Assembly (NCBI GenBank): GCA_965662045.1
Contig: CBFIGE010000003.1
Location: 62,001-126,000, forward strand
Length of the DNA stretch: 64,000 nucleotides
Direction: 5' to 3'
Source of the DNA: UBA3478 sp965662045
GTDB taxonomy: Bacteria; Bacteroidota; Bacteroidia; Flavobacteriales; Flavobacteriaceae
Shown: in pieces, positions 53,818 through 62,841 of the stretch
Layout: each line of letters starts with the position of its first letter
Numbering within the stretch: position 1 is the first letter of the stretch
Translations under genes and position numbers: made by a program
Notes under the pieces: model-generated
Told to the model about the DNA's origin: nothing
Databases searched by the model: none
Seen by the model: the letters and a program-made list of their open reading frames with translations, nothing else

Positions 53818-54711
53818 ATGAAAGCATATGTATTTCCAGGGCAGGGAGCCCAATTTACAGGTATGGGATTAGATCTTTATGAGAACAACGCTCTCGGCAG
53901 AGATCTATTTAAGTCAGCTGATGATATTCTTGGTTTTTCAATTTCAAAAACCATGTTTGAAGGAACTCCGGAAGAGTTGAAACAAACCAAAGTTACCCAA
54001 CCCGCCATTTTTATTCATTCGGTTATTATTGCCAAACTTCTTGGAGAAGAATTTAAACCTGACATGGTCGCAGGTCATTCCTTAGGTGAATTTTCGGCCT
54101 TAGTGGCCGCGGGTGCATTAAGTTTTGAAGATGGTTTGCGTTTAGTGAGTGAGCGCGCCCAAGCAATGCAAGAAGCTTGTGATGTAGAAAAAGGAACCAT
54201 GGCTGCCATTCTTGGCCTAGAAGACCAAGTAGTAGAACAACTTTGTCAAGAACAACAAGGCGTTGTGGTAGCAGCTAATTATAATTGCCCCGGCCAGTTA
54301 GTCATTTCAGGTCAATGGTCAGCAGTAGAAGCAGCATGCGAACTAGCCAAAGAAAAAGGAGCTAGAAGAGCACTTTTATTACCTGTAGGTGGAGCATTTC
54401 ACTCACCACTAATGAAACCCGCAAGAGAACGATTAGAAGAAACCATTCAAAATACCAATTTTAAAAATCCGGTTTGTCCTGTATACCAAAATACGATAGC
54501 TTCTGGTGTTGATAATGCAGCTCAAATCAAAACGGAATTGATAGCCCAATTAACCTCTGCAGTGCGTTGGACTCAAAGTGTTCAAAATATGATTTCCGAA
54601 GGAGCAAATGAATTTATCGAATTGGGTCCAGGAAAAGTTTTACAAGGTTTAGTTAAAAAAATTGATAGAACCGTAAACACTGCCTCAGGAAATCCTCTAG
54701 GAGAATTGTAA
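53818..54711 (+). CDS. fabD: Malonyl-CoA:ACP transacylase
   Basis: A 297-residue enzyme of fatty acid synthesis. It has FPGQGAQFTGMG, the nucleophile S88 in AGHSLGEFSALVAAGAL, a catalytic His in GGAFHSPLM, and a C-terminal ELGPGKVLQGLVKKI. It is complete. Its last 15 bases overlap the convergent transporter gene. Confidence 0.95.
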   Translation: MKAYVFPGQGAQFTGMGLDLYENNALGRDLFKSADDILGFSISKTMFEGTPEELKQTKVTQPAIFIHSVIIAKLLGEEFKPDMVAGHSLGEFSALVAAGALSFEDGLRLVSERAQAMQEACDVEKGTMAAILGLEDQVVEQLCQEQQGVVVAANYNCPGQLVISGQWSAVEAACELAKEKGARRALLLPVGGAFHSPLMKPARERLEETIQNTNFKNPVCPVYQNTIASGVDNAAQIKTELIAQLTSAVRWTQSVQNMISEGANEFIELGPGKVLQGLVKKIDRTVNTASGNPLGEL

Positions 54712-55959
54712 ATACAGATAATACAAGGCAAATACCCCTAAAAAAAACATTCCGGTATAGGTCAAGAGAATCATTTGTTTACTTGGACGGTGTTCTGGCT
54801 TCATTTCTTCTCCTTTGATGTTTTTGAGATTCATATATCCAATGATCGGAGCAAAAACAAATGATGTTGAGGTTGCGAGTCCAACCAAGAACATCATATT
54901 GGACGAAAAAACATTAATAACGACCCAGTTCACTATTCCTAGAACAATCACCATTATTGCAAATTGCAATTTTATAGATGAATTTTTCTTAGGAATCCAC
55001 TTGAGTTCTTGTAGCACAGCATTACTCACTCTTGCGACAGCATCGTGAGCGGTCATGCAAGTGCTAAACATAGTTGCAAACGCAGCTGTAGCAATTAGGG
55101 CATAAGCCCAGTTGCCCAATTGAACAGTAAAGAGCTCGACTAGATCATTTGCAAATGCTACACTGCTTTCTGAGAGTTGGTTGCCGCTACCGTAAAGGGT
55201 GTAATACCCCATAATTAAAAAGAAAAAAGCCAAAATTGCGGTGAGCCAGTAGCCAGTAACAAATTCTCTCATCGCTTGCGTAAAGTTGGGTTTAAAGCTT
55301 TTGGACTTCATTTTTTCTAAACTCCACATACTTACCCATCCAGATGCTTCTACAGCTGTTGGCATCCATCCTACCAAACTGATTAGAAAGAGTACACTAA
55401 CTTTATCAAACCACTTTGGAGCCTCGAAAGCATCAATTACTGGAGCTTTGCCATCATTAACAACCATTATTGTAGTAGCGAGTAAGGCAAAAAATAAAAC
55501 GCTGATAATTATTTTTAATGCCTGTTCTAAAAATTTATAACGCCCGATGACAAGAAGAGCAGTGATGAATAGAAACAAACCTGCCGAGATGTATTCTAAA
55601 GGAATTTCATTCCACTTCATCAAGTTAGCCAACAATCCTGTAGTGACACTGTAAAGTGCTGATAAAACCGTAAATGTGCTGACAAGGGTTATAAGTCCAT
55701 ACAGATATAAATAAGTCTTTCCTCTTCTTGAATATCCTTCGATTAAGGACGTTTCAGTGGATTGTGTATAACGCACTCCAAATTCAAAGAAGGGATACTT
55801 TAAAATATTGGCCAGTGCAATAGGTATGGCCATGAATATTCCGTAAGTCGCTCCCGCCTTTGTAGACAGTACTAAATGAGATGTTCCAATGGCCATTGAG
55901 GCAAATAAAATTCCTGGGCCAAGTGATTTTAAAAAAATCTTTACTTTCGAATTTATCAT
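54697..55959 (-). CDS. Nramp-like transporter lacking the metal-binding motif
   Basis: A 420-residue membrane protein with about 11 helices and overall Nramp similarity (KSLGPGILFASMAIGTSHLV; KYPFFEFGVRYTQSTETSLI). The DPGN metal motif of helix 1 is replaced by AIGT, and the MPHN-type motif of helix 6 by VGWMPTAVEA. It is therefore unlikely to be a standard Mn/Fe importer; relatives without the motif may carry other ions or act with other solutes. It overlaps fabD by 15 bases at the 3' ends. Confidence 0.82.
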   Translation of the reverse strand: MINSKVKIFLKSLGPGILFASMAIGTSHLVLSTKAGATYGIFMAIPIALANILKYPFFEFGVRYTQSTETSLIEGYSRRGKTYLYLYGLITLVSTFTVLSALYSVTTGLLANLMKWNEIPLEYISAGLFLFITALLVIGRYKFLEQALKIIISVLFFALLATTIMVVNDGKAPVIDAFEAPKWFDKVSVLFLISLVGWMPTAVEASGWVSMWSLEKMKSKSFKPNFTQAMREFVTGYWLTAILAFFFLIMGYYTLYGSGNQLSESSVAFANDLVELFTVQLGNWAYALIATAAFATMFSTCMTAHDAVARVSNAVLQELKWIPKKNSSIKLQFAIMVIVLGIVNWVVINVFSSNMMFLVGLATSTSFVFAPIIGYMNLKNIKGEEMKPEHRPSKQMILLTYTGMFFLGVFALYYLYLQFS

Positions 55960-56010
55960 CTGTTTGCTTTTGGTGTGTTTAGTATATCAAGCTATTAAAA
56001 AAATATGAAA

Positions 56011-56018
56011 TAATTTTG
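56011..56018 (+). promoter_or_regulatory. -7 box before the alpha/beta hydrolase gene
   Basis: TAATTTTG matches TAnnTTTG; a start near 56025 leaves a 19-base leader. The -33 element is not clear. Confidence 0.4.
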
Positions 56019-56043
56019 TTAAAGCCACAAGTAATAAGCTATA

Positions 56044-57099
56044 ATGAAAAAGTTCGTATTTGGCAAAAGCTCAAAAATTTTAATCACTGCAATATTCTTA
56101 GTTGTATTGGTTTACGCTTTAGGCCCCCAACCCAAGATTACCGAGGACAAACAACTTCCGAAATTAGAGGTATCCATAGAGAATATCGAAACTTATATCG
56201 ACCAAAAAGAACGAAAAGTAAAAGGCTTAAAGCCTGATAATGAATCCGAAATTATTTGGGCTGACCAGGCTGGTGTAAAGACCAAATACAGTATTGTCTA
56301 TCTTCACGGGTGGTCTGCCTCAAAACAAGAAGGTGCTCCTGTACATTACCGTCTAGCTGAAACATTTGGTGCCAATTTATACTTGCCTCGGTTATATGCG
56401 CATGGAATTGAAAAGCAAGTTCCTTTTGAAGAATTAACTGCAGATAAACTGATAAAATCAGCAAAGGAGGCAATTGCTTATGGACAACTTTTAGGTGAAG
56501 AACTGATAGTTGTTTCAACATCTACAGGAGGTTCACTTGCCTTGTATCTTGCCTCAGAAATTGAAAATTTAAAGGCGATGGTATTGTATTCTCCCAATAT
56601 TGAAATTTACAGTTCTACAGCTAAGATTTTAGATAAACCATGGGGAGCTCAAATTGCAAAAAAAATTCAGAGATCTGATCAGTTTTACCCTGATGTTCCA
56701 CATCGCAGAAAACCATTTTGGAATGATCATTACGCTGTTTCGGCACTGCCTGAGCTTCAAGCTTTTTTAAGTACACACATGAATAAGGCTACCTTTGAAA
56801 CAGTCGACGAACCTCTATTTTTAGGATACTACTATAAAAACGAAGAGGAACAGGACAAGGTGGTGAGTGTCGATGCAATGCTTGAGATGTACCAAGAAAT
56901 AGCTACGCCTGAGTCAAAAAAATATAAAGTGACCTTTCCAGAATCAGGAAATCATATTATTGCGAGTCCTTTGGCTTCTGCTGCAGTAGAAGAGGTATAT
57001 CAAGAGACTGCTCAATTTCTTATCAACACTGTAGGTCTTGTAGTTGCCTCTCCAACAGACAACAAACGCAACAATGCTGAAGACTATCCTCAGTTGTAG
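56044..57099 (+). CDS. Membrane-anchored alpha/beta hydrolase
   Basis: A 351-residue protein with one N-terminal helix (about 10-26) and a periplasmic alpha/beta-hydrolase domain. YLHGWSASKQE is the oxyanion region. The nucleophile elbow is STSTG with S160, so the usual first Gly of GxSxG is Ser. The late His is in PESGNHIIASPL. It resembles monoacylglycerol-lipase/carboxylesterase types; the substrate is unknown. Its last 10 bases overlap the convergent gene. Confidence 0.82.
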   Translation: MKKFVFGKSSKILITAIFLVVLVYALGPQPKITEDKQLPKLEVSIENIETYIDQKERKVKGLKPDNESEIIWADQAGVKTKYSIVYLHGWSASKQEGAPVHYRLAETFGANLYLPRLYAHGIEKQVPFEELTADKLIKSAKEAIAYGQLLGEELIVVSTSTGGSLALYLASEIENLKAMVLYSPNIEIYSSTAKILDKPWGAQIAKKIQRSDQFYPDVPHRRKPFWNDHYAVSALPELQAFLSTHMNKATFETVDEPLFLGYYYKNEEEQDKVVSVDAMLEMYQEIATPESKKYKVTFPESGNHIIASPLASAAVEEVYQETAQFLINTVGLVVASPTDNKRNNAEDYPQL

Positions 57100-57566
57100 T
57101 AAAACACCAACCAGATATGCAATCCAACGCCCACGACAAGTAGTGAGACACCTATAATGTGAAGGCTCAACAAAAGATTGAGGACCCTAGATTTAGATTT
57201 ATAGCTGTATTCAAGAAGTAATCCAATCAGCTGATTAAAAAGGTATAAACTCGCCAAGGCAAATAAAAACCCATATTCAGGTTTAATCGCATGAAAGTAA
57301 AAAATGATAGGACTATATAGGCCAATTTTGTTGTGTTGTTTTAATTTTTTATCGAATTCTGCTTCTTTTAAATCAAAAAAGTACCGTTGTACAGGAAGCA
57401 TCCATTGTATTAAAAACAGACCAAAGAGCAAAAAACCTGTACTGTTTTTATACCAATCATTATGCTGCAATGATTCTAAGGGTTCCCAAGACCAATTCAA
57501 TTCGTATTGAATGAGATACAAAAGCAGTGAAGAGAATCCTATGAATCGTTGTTTAAAACTCATCAA
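57090..57566 (-). CDS. Small diheme cytochrome b-like membrane protein (ferric-reductase type)
   Basis: A 158-residue protein with about four membrane helices. Two pairs of His are each 14 positions apart: H78/H92 and H136/H150. This HX13H layout in two helices is the bis-His heme arrangement of ferric reductase/NOX/STEAP membrane domains, so two stacked b hemes are inferred. It is translationally linked (14-base overlap) to the DUF3365 heme gene and follows the flavin-heme fusion gene, suggesting one redox system. It is shorter than a full ferric reductase domain. Confidence 0.65.
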   Translation of the reverse strand: MMSFKQRFIGFSSLLLYLIQYELNWSWEPLESLQHNDWYKNSTGFLLFGLFLIQWMLPVQRYFFDLKEAEFDKKLKQHNKIGLYSPIIFYFHAIKPEYGFLFALASLYLFNQLIGLLLEYSYKSKSRVLNLLLSLHIIGVSLLVVGVGLHIWLVFYYN

Positions 57567-58383
57567 GTCGAATCATATAGTCAGCAATAACAGCTGCAGT
57601 TAACTGTTGTACAGAGTCTGCAAATCGTTCACGAGAAGGGAGATAATATCCTTCGTCGGGCCAATTTTCGCCAATGCTGGGCTTTTCATTTTGGGTGAAC
57701 TTTTGTGTCTCTGAGAGGTAATGAGCATAAGTCGTAAGCGCAGCAGTTTGATAGACTTGAACCCACTCTACTACCTCATCTGTGGAGAGCGAATCTTTAG
57801 GGTAGGACCATGTTGTTGCGCCCATGATATCTCCTAATTTCCAATCGTCTTTAGAAGTGTTTGGATGTTCGTTGTGACAACTGACACATGCCGCTGCGGA
57901 AGCGATGTCTGGAAACATTGCAATGTGTCTTTCAGAACCTGTATCATAAAAAAATCGAGGCTTTCTATCAGTTCTAATTTCTTGAAATTTCTCAGCTTGA
58001 ATGCCACTAAATTTATTTGATTTTTCAATTGGAAAGTCAGAGCCTAGATAGAGTCCAAGTGGAATAGGCCTTTTTTCAATTTCTTGAGATGTTCCTCGTA
58101 AAAATAGAGCGGGTAGTGGTCCGGCTTCCACTTTTTTATCTTGCCAATCTTCATCAAAGTTTAATCCATTGTCTTTGCCCTTACCTACAATAGCTTTAGT
58201 ATAAAGGGTACGATAGGAATCGTTTAAGTGGGCGAGTAATTCAAAAGCTTCTTCAACGGAATAGGTTTTCTTTTTGAGTGCCTTATCTTGAGAAAATGGC
58301 GCTGGAGCGGTAACGAAAAGATATACATTCAGTGCTATTAGAAGCAGAATAAGAAGGCTGTAGAATAACGTTTTCTTTGTCAT
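57553..58383 (-). CDS. DUF3365 (Tll0287-like) monoheme protein
   Basis: A 276-residue protein with an N-terminal signal or anchor helix (about 6-25) and a Tll0287-like domain. One c-heme motif, CVSCH, is at 166-170 (AACVSCHNEHPNTSKDDWKLGD). Related domains act as redox or gas-sensing heme modules. It lies 3 bases after the flavin-heme fusion gene and overlaps the cytochrome b-like gene by 14 bases. Confidence 0.85.
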   Translation of the reverse strand: MTKKTLFYSLLILLLIALNVYLFVTAPAPFSQDKALKKKTYSVEEAFELLAHLNDSYRTLYTKAIVGKGKDNGLNFDEDWQDKKVEAGPLPALFLRGTSQEIEKRPIPLGLYLGSDFPIEKSNKFSGIQAEKFQEIRTDRKPRFFYDTGSERHIAMFPDIASAAACVSCHNEHPNTSKDDWKLGDIMGATTWSYPKDSLSTDEVVEWVQVYQTAALTTYAHYLSETQKFTQNEKPSIGENWPDEGYYLPSRERFADSVQQLTAAVIADYMIRLDEF

Positions 58384-58386
58384 AGT

Positions 58387-60069
58387 TTATTCGTCTAATA
58401 TAGCCATATAGGTCTTGACTCCACCAAAAGGATCAGCACCCCCTCGGAAGTAGTCTTTTAATTCTTTTTTAGAAATAGTGTCTTTTATGGCTACAGGAAC
58501 TTGCATTTCATGATTTCCGTGAAAGTCATGGCATTGAATGCAGGTGTCCCATTTGTTTTGTAAAATTAAATCAGCGTGTTTAAAGTCAATAGGGTCGTTT
58601 TTAATTTCGGTATCATTGTGACAATTCACGCAAAAGTCTACTTGTTCAAATTTCACCCTTCGACCGAGGTGTTCCCCGTGACAGCTCGTACAATTTTGAG
58701 CCTGTATTTGAGCGATAGCCTCTTTAAATCGGGGTTCATTGAAGCGATGAGTTGGATGTCGGTCATTTGGGCGTTGATGACATTTTAAACACTGCTCGTT
58801 ATCAACCTTTTTATTTCCAAATGTGGTGAAATCAAAGCTGGCCTGAAGTAATTCTTTGGTGTTGTGCTGTAATTGTTGCCTTAGTGTGCCATCAGCGCTG
58901 CTGTGACATTGTACACAGCTCAAGTCTTCATGTCCAGTATTGAATTCACCCTTGGCCAAGAACACTTCGTTGCTTGGGTGTTGAATGGGAATCAGGAGTA
59001 GTAAGGCTAGTAGTAGCCCAAACACGATAAGCAAATTTCTGTCGCTCCATAAAGATTGAATCCATGGAATGTCAAAGCTCAGTTTAAGATTTGAATCATT
59101 CGCACCTGTTTGGCAGGTCAAGATTTTTCGACTACTAGTAGGCGGAAAGACTTCTCCTTTTTTTACGATGGCCTTACAACTTTGACAATTACCTGATTTA
59201 CAGTTGTGCTGAATATGCAGTCCGGCATTAAGACAGGCATCTAAAAGAGTTTGATTTGCGGCAACAAAAATCTGCTTTTGCTCTTTGTTAATTTCAATCT
59301 CAATTTGCTGTTGTGTTGTTTTTAAGTCCAGTTCTATAAAAAACTTTTCAAACTTCAAATGCTTAAAGCTGACCTTAATATCTTGTAAGAAGATTCTTAA
59401 ATTATCAATAATTATTGGGGGACCACTCGCCAAAAAACAAGTATTGAGACTTTCAATACTATACTTATCAAACAGTCCTTTTAGACTATTTACAGTGAGT
59501 CGGAATTTTTCAAATTCTTCTGATAAGCTTTCTTCTAAACCATAGATTATTTTAAAGTTGGGCCAATCATTTTGAAGTTGATCTAGTTCCTGTTTGTATA
59601 TGATTTCTTCTTCTGTTTTATTTCCGTAAATGAGTATAATCGTTCCGGGATAAGCCTGCGTTTTTAATTCTTCTATTAGGTTTAGAATGGGTGTAATTCC
59701 ACTACCACCACTTAAAAAAACGAATTGTTTGTAGGTTTTTCTGTCTTTTTTTGAAATTTGAAATTCGCCCTGAGGCTCACTAGCCCTTAAATTGTCTCCG
59801 ATTTGAAAGTTTTTAATTAGGCGATTAGAGAACCAGCCATTATCAACTTTTTTAACCGCAATACTGAATGAGTTTTCCGGTGGATTGAACTTGCTGATGG
59901 AATAATTTCTGGCTTGAGTTACCTTTTCGTCAGAGATTTTAAGCGTTATATATTGACCTGGTTGAGGTTGAAAATATCTTTTGTGTTTTTTTGGTAATTC
60001 CAAAGTGAATTCAACACAAAGTGGTGTTAAATTTCTTTTATGGATGATTTTAACTTCTACAAAATTCAC
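58387..60069 (-). CDS. Flavoreductase-ferredoxin-pentaheme cytochrome c fusion
   Basis: A 560-residue one-chain electron conduit. Residues 1-240 are a ferredoxin-reductase domain: FAD motif RNYSIS (54-59), nucleotide loop GGSGITP (121-127) and ASGPP. Residues 250-335 are a plant-type 2Fe-2S ferredoxin with C290, C295, C298 and C319. One membrane helix follows (about 345-361), then a cytochrome c domain with five motifs: CVQCH 385, CLKCH 427, CTSCH 460, CVNCH 480, CIQCH 510. With no N-terminal signal, the helix must place the hemes outside and the flavin inside, so NAD(P)H electrons would cross the inner membrane. The start is GTG. Confidence 0.85.
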   Translation of the reverse strand: MNFVEVKIIHKRNLTPLCVEFTLELPKKHKRYFQPQPGQYITLKISDEKVTQARNYSISKFNPPENSFSIAVKKVDNGWFSNRLIKNFQIGDNLRASEPQGEFQISKKDRKTYKQFVFLSGGSGITPILNLIEELKTQAYPGTIILIYGNKTEEEIIYKQELDQLQNDWPNFKIIYGLEESLSEEFEKFRLTVNSLKGLFDKYSIESLNTCFLASGPPIIIDNLRIFLQDIKVSFKHLKFEKFFIELDLKTTQQQIEIEINKEQKQIFVAANQTLLDACLNAGLHIQHNCKSGNCQSCKAIVKKGEVFPPTSSRKILTCQTGANDSNLKLSFDIPWIQSLWSDRNLLIVFGLLLALLLLIPIQHPSNEVFLAKGEFNTGHEDLSCVQCHSSADGTLRQQLQHNTKELLQASFDFTTFGNKKVDNEQCLKCHQRPNDRHPTHRFNEPRFKEAIAQIQAQNCTSCHGEHLGRRVKFEQVDFCVNCHNDTEIKNDPIDFKHADLILQNKWDTCIQCHDFHGNHEMQVPVAIKDTISKKELKDYFRGGADPFGGVKTYMAILDE

Positions 60070-60174
60070 GTCTTACTATAAAGCTCTTAAAATAGGATAC
60101 GACTAATAAAAATAGAGTATTCACAATAGACAAGCCGTTTTTATTTGACCTTTTAAATTTGAAAAAGAGCTAAT

Positions 60175-60966
60175 CTAGGCTAAGATTTCTATTTTGGCTC
60201 CAACATGAATTTCACCATTATTGCGCTGTACAGCGTTTTGTCCAAATAAGATTTCATTATTAATCTTACGATAGCTACTAAGTGTTTTTAAAGGTTCGTC
60301 TCCTTTTTCTCCTGTATCCGGATTCACTGTGGTTAGAACACAACGCTTACAAGGTTTGACTAAGTCAAAAATTACTTCCCCAACTCTTATAGTTCTCCAA
60401 GAATCTTCTTCAAATGCTTGACTCGCATTTATGACTAGATTTGGTCTGAAACGTTTCATGCTAATGGCATTTCGCAACTTCGAATTAAGGTCTTCTAGAG
60501 ATTGCTCTGAAATAATTAAGAAGGGATAAGCATCTGAGAAACCGGTGATATGATTTGAGGTATGCTCAAACTTTTCGACCAACCTTTTAGTGCTATCAGG
60601 CATATATACAAGTCTGCATGATTTACCTAATTTGGAGCTGAACCAAGAGTCAAGCTGTTTATCTACTAAATAAGCCATACAGCTGTCGTTCCAAATACGT
60701 ACTTCTACTGAAAAGTTTGAGTGTCCTTCGAGAGGAACTTGAGTTTTTTCTCCCTCAAATTCTAATTCAATATGGTTTTTGCGCAAATGCGAACGAAACA
60801 ATGCCATACGCTGTTCAGTCCGTTGGGTAATAAAATTATTTTTTTGGTCAATAAGCATCCATCTTCGATCAAGAGCTAATCCTCTATCTTGGACTTGACA
60901 AGTCTGATGAGCAATTCCTTGAATGGATTTAATTGGGTAAGAGTAAAGTGCTGTTAATGTATGCAA
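60175..60966 (-). CDS. MOSC domain protein (YcbX-like)
   Basis: A 263-residue protein: an N-terminal MOSC beta-barrel (YPIKSIQGIAHQTCQVQDRG) and a C-terminal MOSC domain with KPCKRCVLTTVNPDTGEKG, whose conserved Cys would bind sulfur or molybdenum cofactor. It resembles YcbX and mitochondrial amidoxime-reducing enzymes. The start is TTG at 60966; an in-frame TGA four codons upstream rules out a longer form. The 105-base gap to the fusion gene contains nothing recognised. Confidence 0.9.
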   Translation of the reverse strand: MHTLTALYSYPIKSIQGIAHQTCQVQDRGLALDRRWMLIDQKNNFITQRTEQRMALFRSHLRKNHIELEFEGEKTQVPLEGHSNFSVEVRIWNDSCMAYLVDKQLDSWFSSKLGKSCRLVYMPDSTKRLVEKFEHTSNHITGFSDAYPFLIISEQSLEDLNSKLRNAISMKRFRPNLVINASQAFEEDSWRTIRVGEVIFDLVKPCKRCVLTTVNPDTGEKGDEPLKTLSSYRKINNEILFGQNAVQRNNGEIHVGAKIEILA

Positions 60967-60989
60967 TGGACAACTTCATTTTGATAAAT

Positions 60990-60997
60990 CAAATTTA
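60990..60997 (-). promoter_or_regulatory. -7 box before MOSC gene
   Basis: TAAATTTG on the minus strand; a start near 60983 gives a leader of about 17 bases before the TTG start. No clear -33 element. Confidence 0.45.
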
Positions 60998-61109
60998 GTA
61001 TAGATTTTGATTTGTCGACCTACATATGAAACTCATTCTAGAATTAGTCGCAAATAAATTAATCTTTTAAAGAAATCGTTTATTCTTAAATCACCAACAG
61101 ATTCCACTT

Positions 61110-62231
61110 TTATTCTTTTATCAATTCCAATACCTTTTCCAAAGGCAGTTTAGAAATGATTCGACCCTTTTGACCTTGAAGCTTTTCGGCGGCAAAAAGC
61201 GAATTGATAATCGCCTCTTCTGTAGCTTCTATGGTTGCAAGAAATATAGGACTCATGGCTTGATTGTTTAATAGGAGAGGTCTATACGTACTTGATTTTG
61301 GACTATATGGAATAAAGTTTTCTTCGGCTACAGATATGGCAATTACATAATCTCCACTTCCATTTGAAGCAATACCCCCTGTCTTGGCTAAGCCCATAAT
61401 TGCTCTTTTTGCCACGCGTTCTAAATTTCTTGAATCTAAGGGCGCATTTGTAATAACTACAATCATACAAGAGCCGTCGGCATTGTTAAATACGTGATCT
61501 TGAAATGAAAACTGTTGTAAGGCTTTGCCGATAGGCGCGCCATTTATTTCTAATACTCCTCCAAAATTACTTTGCACTAATACGCCTACGGTATAGCCCC
61601 CCAATGAGGCCGGTAACACTCTAGACGAAGTTCCTATACCTCCTTTAAAACCAAAACTTATGGTTCCCGTACCTGCGCCTATATTTCCCTCTGTGACCTC
61701 TTTACTACTAGCATTTTTAATAGCTGACAATACGTGTGATTTTTGAATGTGCATGCCTCTGATATCATTCAGATAACCATCGTTTGTTTCACCTACCAAT
61801 GGATTCACTGACCTTACATCTTTATTATCTTCTTGTTCTAGAGTATATGAAATCAACGCTGAGGCAGCCTCTGGAACGCTTAATGTATTGGTCAAAACAA
61901 TGGGCGTTTCTATATTACCCAGTTCTTTAACTTGAGAATAACCTATGAGTTTTCCAAAACCATTAGCTATATATATTGCTGCGGGAACCTTATTTTGGAA
62001 AATATTTTTTTGGTGTGGAATAATGGCAGTGACTCCCGTTCGAATCGAATCACCTTCGATTAGTGTTGTGTGACCGACAGCAACTCCTTTGACATCTGTA
62101 ATTGCATTTAGGGTTCCTGGCTTAAAAATTCCAATTTTAACTCCGTAATCTCTAGCCCTTTTCTCTTGTGAAAAGCTGTGCATGCTTGACATCAAAAAAA
62201 GAAAGACTAATAGTATTTTTTTTAAATTCAT
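61110..62231 (-). CDS. P1 family (DmpA-type, S58) aminopeptidase, secreted
   Basis: A 373-residue N-terminal-nucleophile peptidase with a signal peptide (to about residue 21). It has ITDVKGVAVGHTTL, GNIGAGTGTISFGFKGGIGT and the self-cleavage site DGSCMIVVITNAPL with Ser254 as the expected nucleophile after cleavage at G253-S254, as in DmpA. A periplasmic location is inferred. Its ATG abuts the stop of the upstream AhpD-like gene with no gap. Confidence 0.9.
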   Translation of the reverse strand: MNLKKILLVFLFLMSSMHSFSQEKRARDYGVKIGIFKPGTLNAITDVKGVAVGHTTLIEGDSIRTGVTAIIPHQKNIFQNKVPAAIYIANGFGKLIGYSQVKELGNIETPIVLTNTLSVPEAASALISYTLEQEDNKDVRSVNPLVGETNDGYLNDIRGMHIQKSHVLSAIKNASSKEVTEGNIGAGTGTISFGFKGGIGTSSRVLPASLGGYTVGVLVQSNFGGVLEINGAPIGKALQQFSFQDHVFNNADGSCMIVVITNAPLDSRNLERVAKRAIMGLAKTGGIASNGSGDYVIAISVAEENFIPYSPKSSTYRPLLLNNQAMSPIFLATIEATEEAIINSLFAAEKLQGQKGRIISKLPLEKVLELIKE

Positions 62232-62831
62232 TTAATAGCTGTGTTTTCCGATAACCCATCCATTGGAGCCAAGGATATCATCTGCTGAATCTGCTGCATC
62301 TTTTTCTAAGGCCGTTCCCATACTGTCGTTCCATCTATTGAGATATCCAAAAAGGGCGACTACGCCTAAAATTTCAACAACCTCACCTTGATCAAAATGT
62401 TGGCGTGCAGCCTCAGCTATCTCATCGTTTACACCGTTGGGTACTTGTGATGCGGCTATCGCTAGATCAAACATAGCTCGATCTGCTTCTGAAAATGCCT
62501 TGTGTTTTTTGTAGTCCCATAGATGGAGCATTCGCTCTTGAGACGAGCCGTATCGCTCTGCAGCACGTATGGCATGAGCTTCACAATAACGACACCCGGT
62601 AGTCATACTTGATAGGTATGCAATCTCTCGTTTCATAGCACTTGTAATGCGCCCTTTATTTTCCATGACAGCTTGATTCATTTCAACAAATGCATTGGCT
62701 ATTCGAGGTCTATGCATCATGGTAAATAGGCTATTTGGTGTGAATCCCAAGGTTTCCTCATAAAATTCAGCCATGGTTTGAGCTTGCTTCGTGGCATTTC
62801 GGTCTAGGGGAGAAACTAAAGGTTTTTTCAT
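62232..62831 (-). CDS. Carboxymuconolactone decarboxylase / AhpD-like protein
   Basis: A 199-residue protein of the AhpD-like fold with the redox pair C80-x-x-C83 and H86 (TTGCRYCEAHAIRAAERYG). It is probably a peroxidase-related or alkylhydroperoxidase-type protein. It lies between the MFS transporter and the P1 peptidase in one minus-strand operon. Confidence 0.88.
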   Translation of the reverse strand: MKKPLVSPLDRNATKQAQTMAEFYEETLGFTPNSLFTMMHRPRIANAFVEMNQAVMENKGRITSAMKREIAYLSSMTTGCRYCEAHAIRAAERYGSSQERMLHLWDYKKHKAFSEADRAMFDLAIAASQVPNGVNDEIAEAARQHFDQGEVVEILGVVALFGYLNRWNDSMGTALEKDAADSADDILGSNGWVIGKHSY

Positions 62832-62841
62832 AGAAGTGATA

